IMG/VR virus record: IMGVR_UViG_3300042090_000433
Location: 1-31,264 of that record
Source of the DNA: a virus
Length of the DNA stretch: 31,264 bases
Strand: one strand, 5' to 3'
Each line of letters opens with the position of its first letter. The stretch's first letter is position 1. The notes beneath the pieces are model-generated. The model did no database searches. It saw only the letters and a list, made by a program, of their open reading frames with translations, and had not been told where the DNA came from. Positions 4,996 to 12,811 of this stretch are shown here, one piece after another. The position numbers and the translations under genes were made by a program.

Positions 4996-7385
4996 TGGAT
5001 TTCAAGTCAAGAGCACTTCCATACGCCCAGATGGGCATTCCAGTATTTCCGCTCCAGCCCAACGAGAAAGTTCCAGCCAAGGGTTTCATGGCATGGCAGA
5101 TTGAAGCCACCACCGATTTGGCCAAGATCAACGAGTGGAACGATCAGAACTCTGAATGCAACTGCGGTTTGGTTGCTAAGAAAGATGGTGTCTGCTTCCT
5201 TGAGTTCGACATGCAGGGCGGCATGAAGGCTGCTGCCGAGGAAATGGGCCAGCCGATTCCAGTGACGCGTGTGCATCGCTCCGGTAAGGGTTTTGCCCAC
5301 TACATCTTTCGCCACACTGAAAAGAGCAACGCGCTGGGCAATCGTCAGGCCAACCTGCCGAACGGCCACGAATGGTTCTCACTCCGCTCGCTGAACCGTT
5401 ATGTGGTTGGTGCTGGCAGTGTTCATCCCAACGGCAACATGTACACCGTGCTCCGCGACATCGAACCAACGCCAATTCCTGATTGGGTGTTGGAGTGGGT
5501 CGCCAAGAACAGCAAGGCGGAAGTCAGCCAGAGCAAAAAGGATGGATCGCCTGTAGTTGATGAGTTCGATTTTGAAGACTTCATTGACCACTATGGTGAA
5601 GCCACGGCACTCGCCTACACCAAAGACAACAATTTCCACGTCACGGAAGTCTGCCCAGCTACTTGGACAGGTCCCGGCACTGGGCGTCGTCACGAGGGTT
5701 CCACGGAAACTGGCTTCTTCTACGATGGCTCACACTTGGGCTTCAAGTGCTTCGCGCAGGGATGCCCAGGTTCTGAAATGTCCATCGGTCAGCTGCTCAA
5801 GCACCTGAACCAGTATTGCGAGCCGTACCCTGAAAACATCTGGCCAGAGCGTGACATCAGTTCGTTTCTTGATGATGTGGAATGGGCTGACGACGTGGAT
5901 GCCGATGAAGTCATAAATGGTGTGCCTGAGCCAGCCGTAGAGCCTGTGGTCGTGGCTACAATTCCAGCTGCACCTGTTGCCAATCCTCCGGTGGCTGAAG
6001 TGGTGAAGCAAGTCGTGGCCGAGGTCACGGTTGACCTGTCTGAAGGCTACAAATACCCGGAACTCCGCTTCCCATACGAGGCACTTCCCGAGGGTCGTTT
6101 GAAGACTCTGACGGATGAGGCTTGCGCTGGTGAGCTTGATCCCGGTCTGGTGGTTCCAGCACTCATGGGGCTGGCATCGGCGGTCCCGGCCAAAAATGTT
6201 CACGACGGTGATCTACGCATCAACCTATATGTATGTCTGTTGGCGCTGGTGGGTGGTGGCAAGGATGTCGCCGTGGGCCGTGCAATTCAGGCACTGGGCC
6301 TTGCTAACCATGAAGGCCAGCTCTACACAGAGCACAATCCTTCGGGTGAACGTGCCGTGGCCATGCTGCTGTGCGATAAGAAGGACAAACCCGGACCCAA
6401 GCATCACTGCATCGTGAGTTACGAATTGGAAGAGACGTTGAAGAAGGCCAAGGCTGACACCTCTGGTGTTCTTCAGGCGATGCAGCACTTCTACGACCAC
6501 GACACCAAGACGCTGATGATGGATAGCAAGAAGGGCACCACGCAAAAGATCGACTGCCGCCTATCATGGCTGTCTGGATTCCCTGTTGGCGACAAGGAAA
6601 TTGAGCCCACCAAGTTCAAAAGCGCGTTTGGCGAAAACAGTTCCCACGGATTGTCTTCACGGCTGCTGTTCGGGTTCAGTGAAAGACGGTTTGATAACCG
6701 CAAGGCTCGCATGGCGCGCCGGAGCGTTCCGATGCAAGAGGTGGTTGCCCACGAGTCGTGCGACTATGCACCTGAGCCACAGGACATGAGCGATTGGGAC
6801 ACCAATTCCATCACGGCAATGCTGAGAGGACAGGTTGTAGAAGGCTTTGAACCCGATGCCGAACAGCAGTTCATCAACTGGAACCCTGAAGAGGATTACA
6901 GCGGTCGTGACACATTCCACGTTCGCAAGGTTGCTGTAATTGTTGCCCTGCTCAATGGCCATCGTCTTGTGGATATGGGGGATTGGCTGTTCGCCAAAGC
7001 GTTCATGGAGTGGCAGGGTCAGCTGCGCCGGACGTTCCAGTCCAGCAAGTCTCAGCGTGTGACGCAGGGTGCGTTCAATGAAATCGTTCTTGACGAAACC
7101 TCTAAGCGCACCGACCGACTGAAGAAAGGCACTCTGCCCACAAAGCAGGGCCGCATTACTGAAGTTGCCGACGGAGAAAAGGTCAAGAGATTCCACTGGA
7201 TCAACTGGGGCCAGATGTCGAATTCTATGCGGTGGGCAAAGTACGGCATGGACGTCGAGCGCACCATCGACCAACTTGTGCGTTCCAATGCTCTTCAATA
7301 TCTGACCGAGCGTGAAGAGAACAAGGACGGCAAGGAAATTTGGGTGGAGAACAAGAAGTACGTTCGCATCTTCGGAACATGGTAA
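4995..7385 (+). CDS. Bifunctional primase-polymerase with C-terminal ATPase-like domain
   Basis: This 796-aa protein is the likely replication protein. Residues 1-170 match the bifunctional primase/polymerase (Prim-Pol, PF09250) fold: GIPVFPL, the acidic pair E70 and D72 in FLEFDMQGG, RSGKGFAHY at 95-103 and VVGAGSVHPNG at 137-147. A Cys/His cluster (VCPATW, RRHEG, FKCFAQGC) around 210-260 may bind zinc. A Pro/Val/Ala-rich linker follows at about 310-350. The C-terminal half resembles DUF3987-type primase-helicase ATPases, with a P-loop-like LVGGGKD at 418-424. That P-loop is unusual: the invariant Ser/Thr after K423 is Asp and the first Gly is Ala. A terminator and the candidate origin follow directly, so origin recognition by this protein is plausible. 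Confidence 0.88.
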   Translation: MDFKSRALPYAQMGIPVFPLQPNEKVPAKGFMAWQIEATTDLAKINEWNDQNSECNCGLVAKKDGVCFLEFDMQGGMKAAAEEMGQPIPVTRVHRSGKGFAHYIFRHTEKSNALGNRQANLPNGHEWFSLRSLNRYVVGAGSVHPNGNMYTVLRDIEPTPIPDWVLEWVAKNSKAEVSQSKKDGSPVVDEFDFEDFIDHYGEATALAYTKDNNFHVTEVCPATWTGPGTGRRHEGSTETGFFYDGSHLGFKCFAQGCPGSEMSIGQLLKHLNQYCEPYPENIWPERDISSFLDDVEWADDVDADEVINGVPEPAVEPVVVATIPAAPVANPPVAEVVKQVVAEVTVDLSEGYKYPELRFPYEALPEGRLKTLTDEACAGELDPGLVVPALMGLASAVPAKNVHDGDLRINLYVCLLALVGGGKDVAVGRAIQALGLANHEGQLYTEHNPSGERAVAMLLCDKKDKPGPKHHCIVSYELEETLKKAKADTSGVLQAMQHFYDHDTKTLMMDSKKGTTQKIDCRLSWLSGFPVGDKEIEPTKFKSAFGENSSHGLSSRLLFGFSERRFDNRKARMARRSVPMQEVVAHESCDYAPEPQDMSDWDTNSITAMLRGQVVEGFEPDAEQQFINWNPEEDYSGRDTFHVRKVAVIVALLNGHRLVDMGDWLFAKAFMEWQGQLRRTFQSSKSQRVTQGAFNEIVLDETSKRTDRLKKGTLPTKQGRITEVADGEKVKRFHWINWGQMSNSMRWAKYGMDVERTIDQLVRSNALQYLTEREENKDGKEIWVENKKYVRIFGTW

Positions 7386-7411
7386 ATTCGGCACGCTGTA
7401 CCAGACACAAT

Positions 7412-7436
7412 GGAGCCACCTTCGGGTGGCTCTTTT
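7412..7436 (+). terminator. Intrinsic terminator after the primase gene
   Basis: The perfect 8-bp stem GAGCCACC / GGTGGCTC closes a TTCG tetraloop and is followed by TTTT. It lies 27 bases after the primase stop. It is nearly the same as the stem after the integrase. Confidence 0.88.
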
Positions 7437-7449
7437 GCTGCGACAATGT

Positions 7450-7851
7450 GTAACGCGTCGAAAGTAGTAACGCGTCGGTGGGGAGGTTGGGTGATTGTTG
7501 GATAGAACTCCGGGTAGAACGTGACCGAAGGGGAAAATGCGGAGTTCTATGTGGGGAGTCAAACCGACGCTGGAATCGAAAATAGGTGTATCTCTTGTTT
7601 TATGTGTAACGCGGTAACGCTGTCTCCCTATATAGAATGAAAAAACTCGGTTTAGAAAAAAGTCTCTTGTAAAGTTGGAAGTAGTTATAAATAAACATAC
7701 ATATATATATCTATATTGTATGTATGTACATGTTTTGTAATTGGTAACGCGGATTGTAACGCGTCAGTAACGCGTCGTGGTTGCGTTACCGTTTTTTTCG
7801 AACGTTTGATGAGAACTACCCCTATAGCGCGTTACCGCGTTACTGCGTTAC
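7450..7851. other. Candidate replication origin with GTAACGC iterons and AT-rich core
   Basis: Eleven copies of GTAACGC lie in about 400 gene-free bases. Forward copies start at 7450, 7467, 7606, 7614, 7744, 7756 and 7767. Reverse copies (GCGTTAC) end at 7789, 7835, 7843 and 7851. Several are extended to GTAACGCGTCG, and two sets are packed head to tail every 8 bases. Between the clusters (7622-7743) is a strikingly AT-rich stretch with ATATATATAT and an ACATACA/TGTATGT inverted repeat (7695-7723). Iterons flanking an AT-rich unwinding element beside a replication gene is the classic origin layout, as with P4 ori. No convincing gene lies in 7386-7995. Confidence 0.72.
7502..7550. repeat. 11-bp perfect inverted repeat inside the origin region
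   Basis: ATAGAACTCCG at 7502-7512 is exactly repeated in inverse as CGGAGTTCTAT at 7540-7550 with a 27-base spacer. It lies between the first two iteron pairs. It could be a protein site or a stem-loop used in origin function or in an RNA made across the origin. Confidence 0.6.
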
Positions 7852-7920
7852 TGATTCCTGCAAGACCAGCCCAACACCAGTATTCAATTCCAGCTGTTCC
7901 ATTGACTCTCCTAGTCGCTT

Positions 7921-7955
7921 AGACCCACTGACTCACAGCAGTGGGTCTTTGTTTT
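7921..7955 (+). terminator. Strong intrinsic terminator between origin and next gene
   Basis: The stem AGACCCACTG / CAGTGGGTCT is 10 perfect pairs with an 8-base loop, followed by TTGTTTTG. No protein gene lies between it and the terminator at 7436, so it must stop either read-through or a transcript that begins within the origin region. Confidence 0.88.
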
Positions 7956-7995
7956 GAAAAGTCAACTTCGAGGTTCTTCATTGAAGGAGAACTCA

Positions 7996-8223
7996 ATGCC
8001 GATCACCGCAGAAGACCTCATCACGCTGATTAAAGCTGCTGGGGACACCAAGTTATCTGTTCATCGCACCACGGAACCCCCAGAAATCTTCCTGACAGGT
8101 TGGCTCAACTTGAACTTGCTGGCCGAAGCATTAAATCTGCTGGCCTTGAACCCTGATTTCGATGTCCGCGAAATTGTTCCGTTTCTCAAAGCTGTAAACA
8201 GCGATGACTGGACTGAGCAATGA
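7996..8223 (+). CDS. Small hypothetical protein (75 aa)
   Basis: The start at 7996 (MPITAEDLITLIKAAG) is set by GAAGGAG eight bases upstream; an in-frame TTG at 7954 falls inside the terminator tail and is rejected. The protein is acidic and probably alpha/beta, with a hydrophobic middle (GWLNLNLLAEALNLLAL). No family is recognised. It follows the origin-region terminator and precedes the HNH-kinase gene by 39 bases, so the two are probably transcribed together. Confidence 0.7.
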   Translation: MPITAEDLITLIKAAGDTKLSVHRTTEPPEIFLTGWLNLNLLAEALNLLALNPDFDVREIVPFLKAVNSDDWTEQ

Positions 8224-8262
8224 CCACAGTTCGCCCTACAGCGATTACAGCGAGGCTTGCTA

Positions 8263-9036
8263 ATGCCTAGCTCTCCAACTGGGTTATGCAAGGATTGCGG
8301 CTCGCGTGCAGTCGCCAATGGCTATTGCGCCAAACACCAAGTCAGCAACGAAGCCGCGTTGCGCTCAAAGACACATGATCGTTATCGTGATGCCAATGAT
8401 CCGATTCGAAAGTTGTACAAAACTGCACGTTGGCAAGGAACACGAGAGATTGTATTGCGCCGCGATATCTTATGCGTGTCATGTGGTCACAAGGTCGCAA
8501 CCGAAGTCGATCACATCCTCTCGGCTCGTCTTGTCATAGACAACTATGGTCTTGCTGAGTTCTACAACCCCGAACGCTTGCAAGGGTTGTGTCACGAGTG
8601 TCATAGCAGCAAGACAGCATTAGAGTGTGGCTTCACAGGTCGCAAAGGAACGAAGCTGACTAATCTTGGTGATCGTCGCAATATGACTGTCGTATGCGGC
8701 CCAGCAGGTTCGGGAAAAACAACGTTCGTAGCGAATACCAAAGCGCCAAACGATTTGACGTGGGATTATGACGTCGTGATGCACGACCTGACTGGCTTGC
8801 CAATGCACCAAGGATTGCAGGGTGCTGTTGGTAGCGTGCTGGCTCATCGTGACCAATGGATTCAGGCCACTGAGTACAGTGCCAACCACTGCTGGCTAAT
8901 CGTGAGCAACCCCAAAGCAGCGATTGTGAAGCTGCTAGAAGAAGCAGGAGCCAAGGTAATCGTGATGGATACGAGCGCAGTAGAGTGTGCAAACAGGTTG
9001 CAGCGTCGGTTCAATGAAGCCAATACGAATATCTAA
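8263..9036 (+). CDS. HNH nuclease fused to a P-loop kinase-like domain
   Basis: This 257-aa protein has three parts. Residues 9-25 form a small zinc ribbon (CKDC, CAKH). Residues 50-120 are an HNH nuclease: C71-C74, D83-H84 in EVDHI, N102 in NPERL and CHECH at 110-114. Residues 141-257 form a P-loop domain starting MTVVCGPAGSGKTT (Walker A at 146-154), with an Asp pair in WDYD at 168/170 and a late CANRLQRRF segment, like polynucleotide-kinase/AAA_33 proteins. HNH genes next to terminase genes are common in cos phages, where they assist DNA cutting during packaging; a fused kinase-like ATPase is not the usual form. Start ATG 8263 is preferred over TTG 8257. Nuclease assignment is firm, kinase activity is inferred. 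Confidence 0.85.
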   Translation: MPSSPTGLCKDCGSRAVANGYCAKHQVSNEAALRSKTHDRYRDANDPIRKLYKTARWQGTREIVLRRDILCVSCGHKVATEVDHILSARLVIDNYGLAEFYNPERLQGLCHECHSSKTALECGFTGRKGTKLTNLGDRRNMTVVCGPAGSGKTTFVANTKAPNDLTWDYDVVMHDLTGLPMHQGLQGAVGSVLAHRDQWIQATEYSANHCWLIVSNPKAAIVKLLEEAGAKVIVMDTSAVECANRLQRRFNEANTNI

Positions 9037-9080
9037 CCGCTAATTGCAGAGTCGGCCTCGCCGGGGGCGGTGGGGTACTC

Positions 9081-9195
9081 GGGTCTCATATACCCGCGAG
9101 ACCCTTGGATCTTCCATCGTCAAGTAAGCACGCCCCGACGCCAGCCGTTTTTCCATGTGTATCCGATATTTTAGCCACAACGTCTGCAATATCGG
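9081..9195. other. Candidate cos/pac site with two inverted repeats
   Basis: The gap between the HNH gene and the small terminase gene (9037-9214) holds no convincing gene. It contains a G-rich stretch (9061-9080), a perfect inverted repeat GGGTCTC/GAGACCC (9081-9087, 9098-9104) and another, CCGATATT/AATATCGG (9163-9170, 9188-9195). Phages with an HNH gene beside terS usually carry the packaging site here. The exact cut cannot be read from sequence. Confidence 0.4.
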
Positions 9196-9214
9196 CAATT
9201 TGAAAGCTCAAGTT

Positions 9215-9640
9215 ATGGGTCGTAATCGTACTCCAACAGCAATACTCGACACGAAGGGTGGCTTCCTCAAGCACAAGAACCGTCAGCAGGAACGTGTTGA
9301 CGAGCCAACCACAGACCGTCCTCTCGGTGGCCCACCCAAGCATCTTTCATCTGAAGAAAAGAAAATCTGGAAGAGTCTTGAGAAGCAGATGCTTCCTGGC
9401 GTTGTGTTTGAGTCTGACCGCACACAGTTTGAACTGTTGGTTCGTCTGAAGACCAAGATGACGTTCAACTACGAAACGATGTCATCGGCTGACAAGGCTC
9501 TTCTTGTTTCTCTCGGCTCCAAGTTTGCCATGAACCCAGCAGACCGCAGCAAGGTTGCTACCACAGCACCCAAGAAATCTTCATTACAGCAGTTCCTCAA
9601 TCGCAAGCCTACCAAGCCGAGCACAGACGCAGTTCAGTAA
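9215..9640 (+). CDS. terS: Phage terminase small subunit, P27 family
   Basis: This 141-aa protein recognises the packaging site and hands DNA to the large terminase. The N-terminal MGRNRTPTAILDTKGGFLKH, with a downstream PLGGPPKHLSSEEKKIWKSL, is characteristic of the P27 family (PF05119). Length is close to the family norm. Start ATG 9215 is chosen because family proteins begin at MGR.RTPT; an earlier ATG at 9155 adds 20 unrelated residues and covers an inverted repeat. The ribosome site is weak. The C-terminus is basic (KKSSLQQFLNRKPTKPS). It is separated from the large subunit gene by the capsid gene, which is unusual. Confidence 0.9.
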   Translation: MGRNRTPTAILDTKGGFLKHKNRQQERVDEPTTDRPLGGPPKHLSSEEKKIWKSLEKQMLPGVVFESDRTQFELLVRLKTKMTFNYETMSSADKALLVSLGSKFAMNPADRSKVATTAPKKSSLQQFLNRKPTKPSTDAVQ

Positions 9641-9656
9641 TCCCAATCCAACTAGA

Positions 9657-9670
9657 TAACCCCTGTATAG
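9657..9670 (+). promoter_or_regulatory. Late-region motif, copy A (before capsid)
   Basis: TAACCCCTGTATAG lies 16 bases after the terS stop and is preceded by CCAACTAGA. It matches three other intergenic copies (13155, 17186, 29796). The TGTATAGAT portion looks like an extended -10 element, but no -35 is present. A CACGG/CCGTG hairpin follows. No gene is seen in 9641-9771. Confidence 0.5.
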
Positions 9671-9771
9671 ATGCTCTTGCTCACGGCTCCATTGAGTCCG
9701 TGGCTGGGCCGCGTGTCCATCACGTTCCATTGAACGCTCTTGGGGCAACTTCGCATCACAGGATTTCAAAA

Positions 9772-10971
9772 ATGGCAATCGACATCAAGGCACTCAACAC
9801 TCGCAAGAAAGAACTTCTGGACGCTCAGGAGAAGATGCTGGTTGCGGCCACCGACTCCAAGATTCAGTTGACCGCTGCTCAGGAAGAGCAATTCAAGAAC
9901 TTCACCAACGAGATTGACAGCATCAATACCAATCTCGCCCGCACCGAGGCCATCAACAAGGGCAAGCTCGAAGTTGGCGTGCCTTCCAGCACGCTGGCCA
10001 TCCCTGCTGACTTCAGCAACGTCAAGTCGAAGTACACCAACTGCACCGCTGAGTATGCGGGTGCCTTCTGGAATGCTCTTTCGACCCGCAACTTTAGCAA
10101 CGCCGCACTGGGCGAAGGTGGAACGGCTGCCGATGGTAGCTTCCTTGTTCCAAACCAGACTGACCCCAGCATTCCGAACCTCGCTGTAATTGAAGCGAGC
10201 GCTCGCAAGCTGAGCCGCGTTATCACCACAGAAATGGACGTCAAGCTGCCCTATCAGGCATCGAAGACGGTTGCCGCGCTGAAGGCTGAGTCCAACAACA
10301 CCAGCACGAACGCTTTCGCAACCAATGTTCCGACCTTCAACACCACGACCCTGACGGCATATATGGCTGGTGACAGCGTGGCCGTTTCTTGGGAACTGAT
10401 GCAGGACGTCAAGGCTCTTTCGCAGTTCATCACCGCCGACCTCAATCGCGCCGTGTACAACTACGAAGAGGGCATGTTCATCAACGGTACTGGCACTGGC
10501 CAACCGCTGGGATACGTCACTGGCGCAACGCAGTTTGCCACCGAAGCCCTCTCCATCAACAACATCCTTGACCTGATTGCATCAATCAAGGCTGCATACT
10601 TCTCTGGTTCTTCGTTCTTGATGAATCGTTCCGAGTTTCATCGTTTGTATAAGGCTCAGATCGCATCCAGCCAGTTCCAGACCTATGTCACGTATGACGT
10701 GAACGGCCAGCCCCGCATTCTGGGCTTCCCGGTTTACTTCTCCAGCGTGATGCCGACGTACCTCGCGTCACCTGCCACCACTGGTGCTGTTCTCTTCGGA
10801 GACTTTTCTGCCGGATGGGTGATCGGTGATCGTGGTGACGCCAATATCCGCGTCAAGGTGCTCGACCAGGTTGCCGCGCTCAACGGGCAGACCATTGTTC
10901 TCGGCTACCGTCGCACCGACCAGCGCTGCGTGCTTCAGGAAGCAGTAGCTTGCTTGACGACCAACGCATAA
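9772..10971 (+). CDS. Major capsid protein, HK97 family
   Basis: This 399-aa protein is the shell subunit. Residues 1-75 are a helical, charged delta-like scaffold domain (KALNTRKKELLDAQEKML, then an NEIDSINTNLAR helix), followed by the HK97 core: GGTAADGSFLVPNQ, the SRVITTE-to-KLPY strand region, VAVSWELMQD, NYEEGMFINGTGTGQPLG and a C-terminal VIGDRGDANIRVKVLDQ. These are standard for PF05065. The scaffold part is probably removed by the ClpP-like protease encoded at 14865. Start ATG 9772 is chosen because the protein begins like relatives here and has AGGATTT upstream; an in-frame start at 9700 is unlikely. Oddly, the gene lies between terS and terL, flanked by a motif A upstream and a terminator downstream. 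Confidence 0.94.
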   Translation: MAIDIKALNTRKKELLDAQEKMLVAATDSKIQLTAAQEEQFKNFTNEIDSINTNLARTEAINKGKLEVGVPSSTLAIPADFSNVKSKYTNCTAEYAGAFWNALSTRNFSNAALGEGGTAADGSFLVPNQTDPSIPNLAVIEASARKLSRVITTEMDVKLPYQASKTVAALKAESNNTSTNAFATNVPTFNTTTLTAYMAGDSVAVSWELMQDVKALSQFITADLNRAVYNYEEGMFINGTGTGQPLGYVTGATQFATEALSINNILDLIASIKAAYFSGSSFLMNRSEFHRLYKAQIASSQFQTYVTYDVNGQPRILGFPVYFSSVMPTYLASPATTGAVLFGDFSAGWVIGDRGDANIRVKVLDQVAALNGQTIVLGYRRTDQRCVLQEAVACLTTNA

Positions 10972-10993
10972 TCACAACTCGACCAAACCAACT

Positions 10994-11019
10994 CCCCGGC
11001 CTAACCAGCCGGGGATTTT
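10994..11019 (+). terminator. Intrinsic terminator after the capsid gene
   Basis: A perfect 7-bp GC stem, CCCCGGC / GCCGGGG, with a 7-base loop is followed by ATTTTG. It sits 23 bases after the capsid stop and separates the capsid from terL, so terL needs its own promoter or read-through. A partial match to the late motif, CAACTACAGAACTCT, lies at 11052-11066. Confidence 0.85.
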
Positions 11020-11071
11020 GCTATGTGGACGAAATCAATGTTCCGAGTATTCAACTACAGAACTCTAGGTC

Positions 11072-12811
11072 ATGAGTAGTCTTTCAATCAATCCAACCGT
11101 TAATGCTTACATCGCCGGAGTCCTTGATGGCTCCGTTGTGGTTGGACCATGGATTAAGAAAGCGATCCAGCGGCATGTTCGTGACCTACAACGCAAAGAC
11201 ATTTGGTTCGACGCTGAGGCCGCCAACCGTGTAATCGACTTCTGCCAGTTGTTCTGTATTCCCAGCGCCCAAACCGAACCCATGCAGTTGATGCCGTGGC
11301 AACAGGTCTTCCTCGCCATTGTGTACGGCTGGAAACGCCAGGACGGATATCGCCGTTTCCGTCGTGCCTATCTGGAGATTGCCAAGAAGAACGGCAAGAC
11401 CGGACTCGCCGCAGCGCTGGCCCTCTATCACCTGATTGCTGACGGTGAACTTTCCGGCCGTGTCTTCGTTGCGGCCACCGCGCTCAAGCAAGCTCGCGAG
11501 TGCTTTAACGAAGCCGTCGCCATGCGCGACAAGCACCCCGAACTGCAAGCCATCGTTGGTCGTGCTGGAAACGCACCTGTTCAGGCGTTGTACGTCACCG
11601 ACACCAACTCTCGCCTCTCACCTATGACGAGAGGTTCTGACTCGCAAGACGGAGCTATCGTCAGCGCAGCAATTCTTGACGAACTCCACCGCTGGAAGCT
11701 CACAGACAATCTCTGGTCAATCCTTCGGTATGGCGGTGACACCCGCAAACAGCCAATGCTCATTTGCATCACCACCGCCGGAGCATCGGCGGGAAAGAGC
11801 ACCCTCTGTTGGGGTGAGCATGAGTATGGCACCCGCATTCTTGACGGCATGGTTGAGGATGACGAAGTTTGCCCGTTCATCTTCTCGCTGGACATCAAAG
11901 ACAACTTCAAGGATGAGCGCAACTGGATTAAGCCCAATCCTTCACTGGGGGCAATCCTTCCACTATCAGCATTGCAGAACCAGTTCCGCGAGGCACAAGG
12001 CAAGCCCACAGCACTGGGCGAGTACAAGCGTTATCGCCTCAACATCTGGACGGATGAAGCAGCCGATCCTGCCATTGAGATTGAGCGCTGGGATGTGTGT
12101 TGCCGTGAGGATATTGAGGGCCATCCCGATGTTCAGCGACTTCGTAAAGACCTAATTGCGGAGATGAAAGGCCGCCCCTGCTTCGCTGGTGTGGACCTTG
12201 CTCCCAAGATTGACACAACTGCGCTGGTATTGCTCTTTCCACCACTGACAACCACCGAAAAATGGAACATTTTGGAGTATTTCTGGTGCCCCGCCGATGA
12301 CGTGGCCACTCGCGTCAAGCGTGACAAGGTGCCCTACGACGTGTGGGCTTCACAGGGTTTTATCACCCTTACACCCGGAAATCTCACAGATACCCGATAC
12401 ATAGCCGACCAAATCACCGAAATCGGCAAGGACTTTGACCTCAAAGAGCTTGCCTACGATGACGCTTGGTCATCGGAACTCATTCGCATGTTAGGCGAGA
12501 GTGGCTTCCAGATGTCGAAGTTCGTTTCCTTCCCGCAGTCAGCCATCCGCATGAACGCGCCTTGCCAAGAAATGATGCGGAAGATTCTGCGTCAAGAGTT
12601 CTCCCATGCCAGCAACCCTGTCATGCGCTGGCAGATGAGCAACCTGCGCTGGAACACGCAGAAAGGCACCGGATTTATCAAACCTGCTCGGGATAGGAAG
12701 CGGGAGAAGATCGACGGTTGCGCCTCACTCATCATGGCGCTGGCCAGAGCCACCGATCCAGAGAACCAAATCAAGCCAAAGAAGAAGTTCTGGAGCGTGA
12801 CCAGTGCCTAG
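11072..12811 (+). CDS. terL: Phage terminase large subunit
   Basis: This 579-aa protein is the packaging ATPase-nuclease. The N-terminal ATPase has Walker A AKKNGKT at 104-110, Walker B AAILDE at 199-204 and a coupling segment ICITTAGAS near 231-239. The C-terminal RNase H-like nuclease begins at FAGVDLAPKIDTTALV with D375, followed by YDDAWSS and a late KIDGCASLIMAL acidic site. This is the Terminase_1/HK97 type (PF03354) and full length. The start has a modest TAGG ribosome site. The stop overlaps the next gene by 8 bases. It would act with TerS at the prohead portal. Confidence 0.95.
   Translation: MSSLSINPTVNAYIAGVLDGSVVVGPWIKKAIQRHVRDLQRKDIWFDAEAANRVIDFCQLFCIPSAQTEPMQLMPWQQVFLAIVYGWKRQDGYRRFRRAYLEIAKKNGKTGLAAALALYHLIADGELSGRVFVAATALKQARECFNEAVAMRDKHPELQAIVGRAGNAPVQALYVTDTNSRLSPMTRGSDSQDGAIVSAAILDELHRWKLTDNLWSILRYGGDTRKQPMLICITTAGASAGKSTLCWGEHEYGTRILDGMVEDDEVCPFIFSLDIKDNFKDERNWIKPNPSLGAILPLSALQNQFREAQGKPTALGEYKRYRLNIWTDEAADPAIEIERWDVCCREDIEGHPDVQRLRKDLIAEMKGRPCFAGVDLAPKIDTTALVLLFPPLTTTEKWNILEYFWCPADDVATRVKRDKVPYDVWASQGFITLTPGNLTDTRYIADQITEIGKDFDLKELAYDDAWSSELIRMLGESGFQMSKFVSFPQSAIRMNAPCQEMMRKILRQEFSHASNPVMRWQMSNLRWNTQKGTGFIKPARDRKREKIDGCASLIMALARATDPENQIKPKKKFWSVTSA

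Noticed and set aside
6657-7562. Long minus-strand frame opposite the primase gene
   Set aside because: It is antisense to a clearly conserved protein, has no ribosome site, and its product has no protein-like pattern.
7716-7922. Open frame of 68 codons within the origin region
   Set aside because: It lacks a ribosome site, is built largely from the iteron words and AT-rich core, and has a composition unlike a protein.
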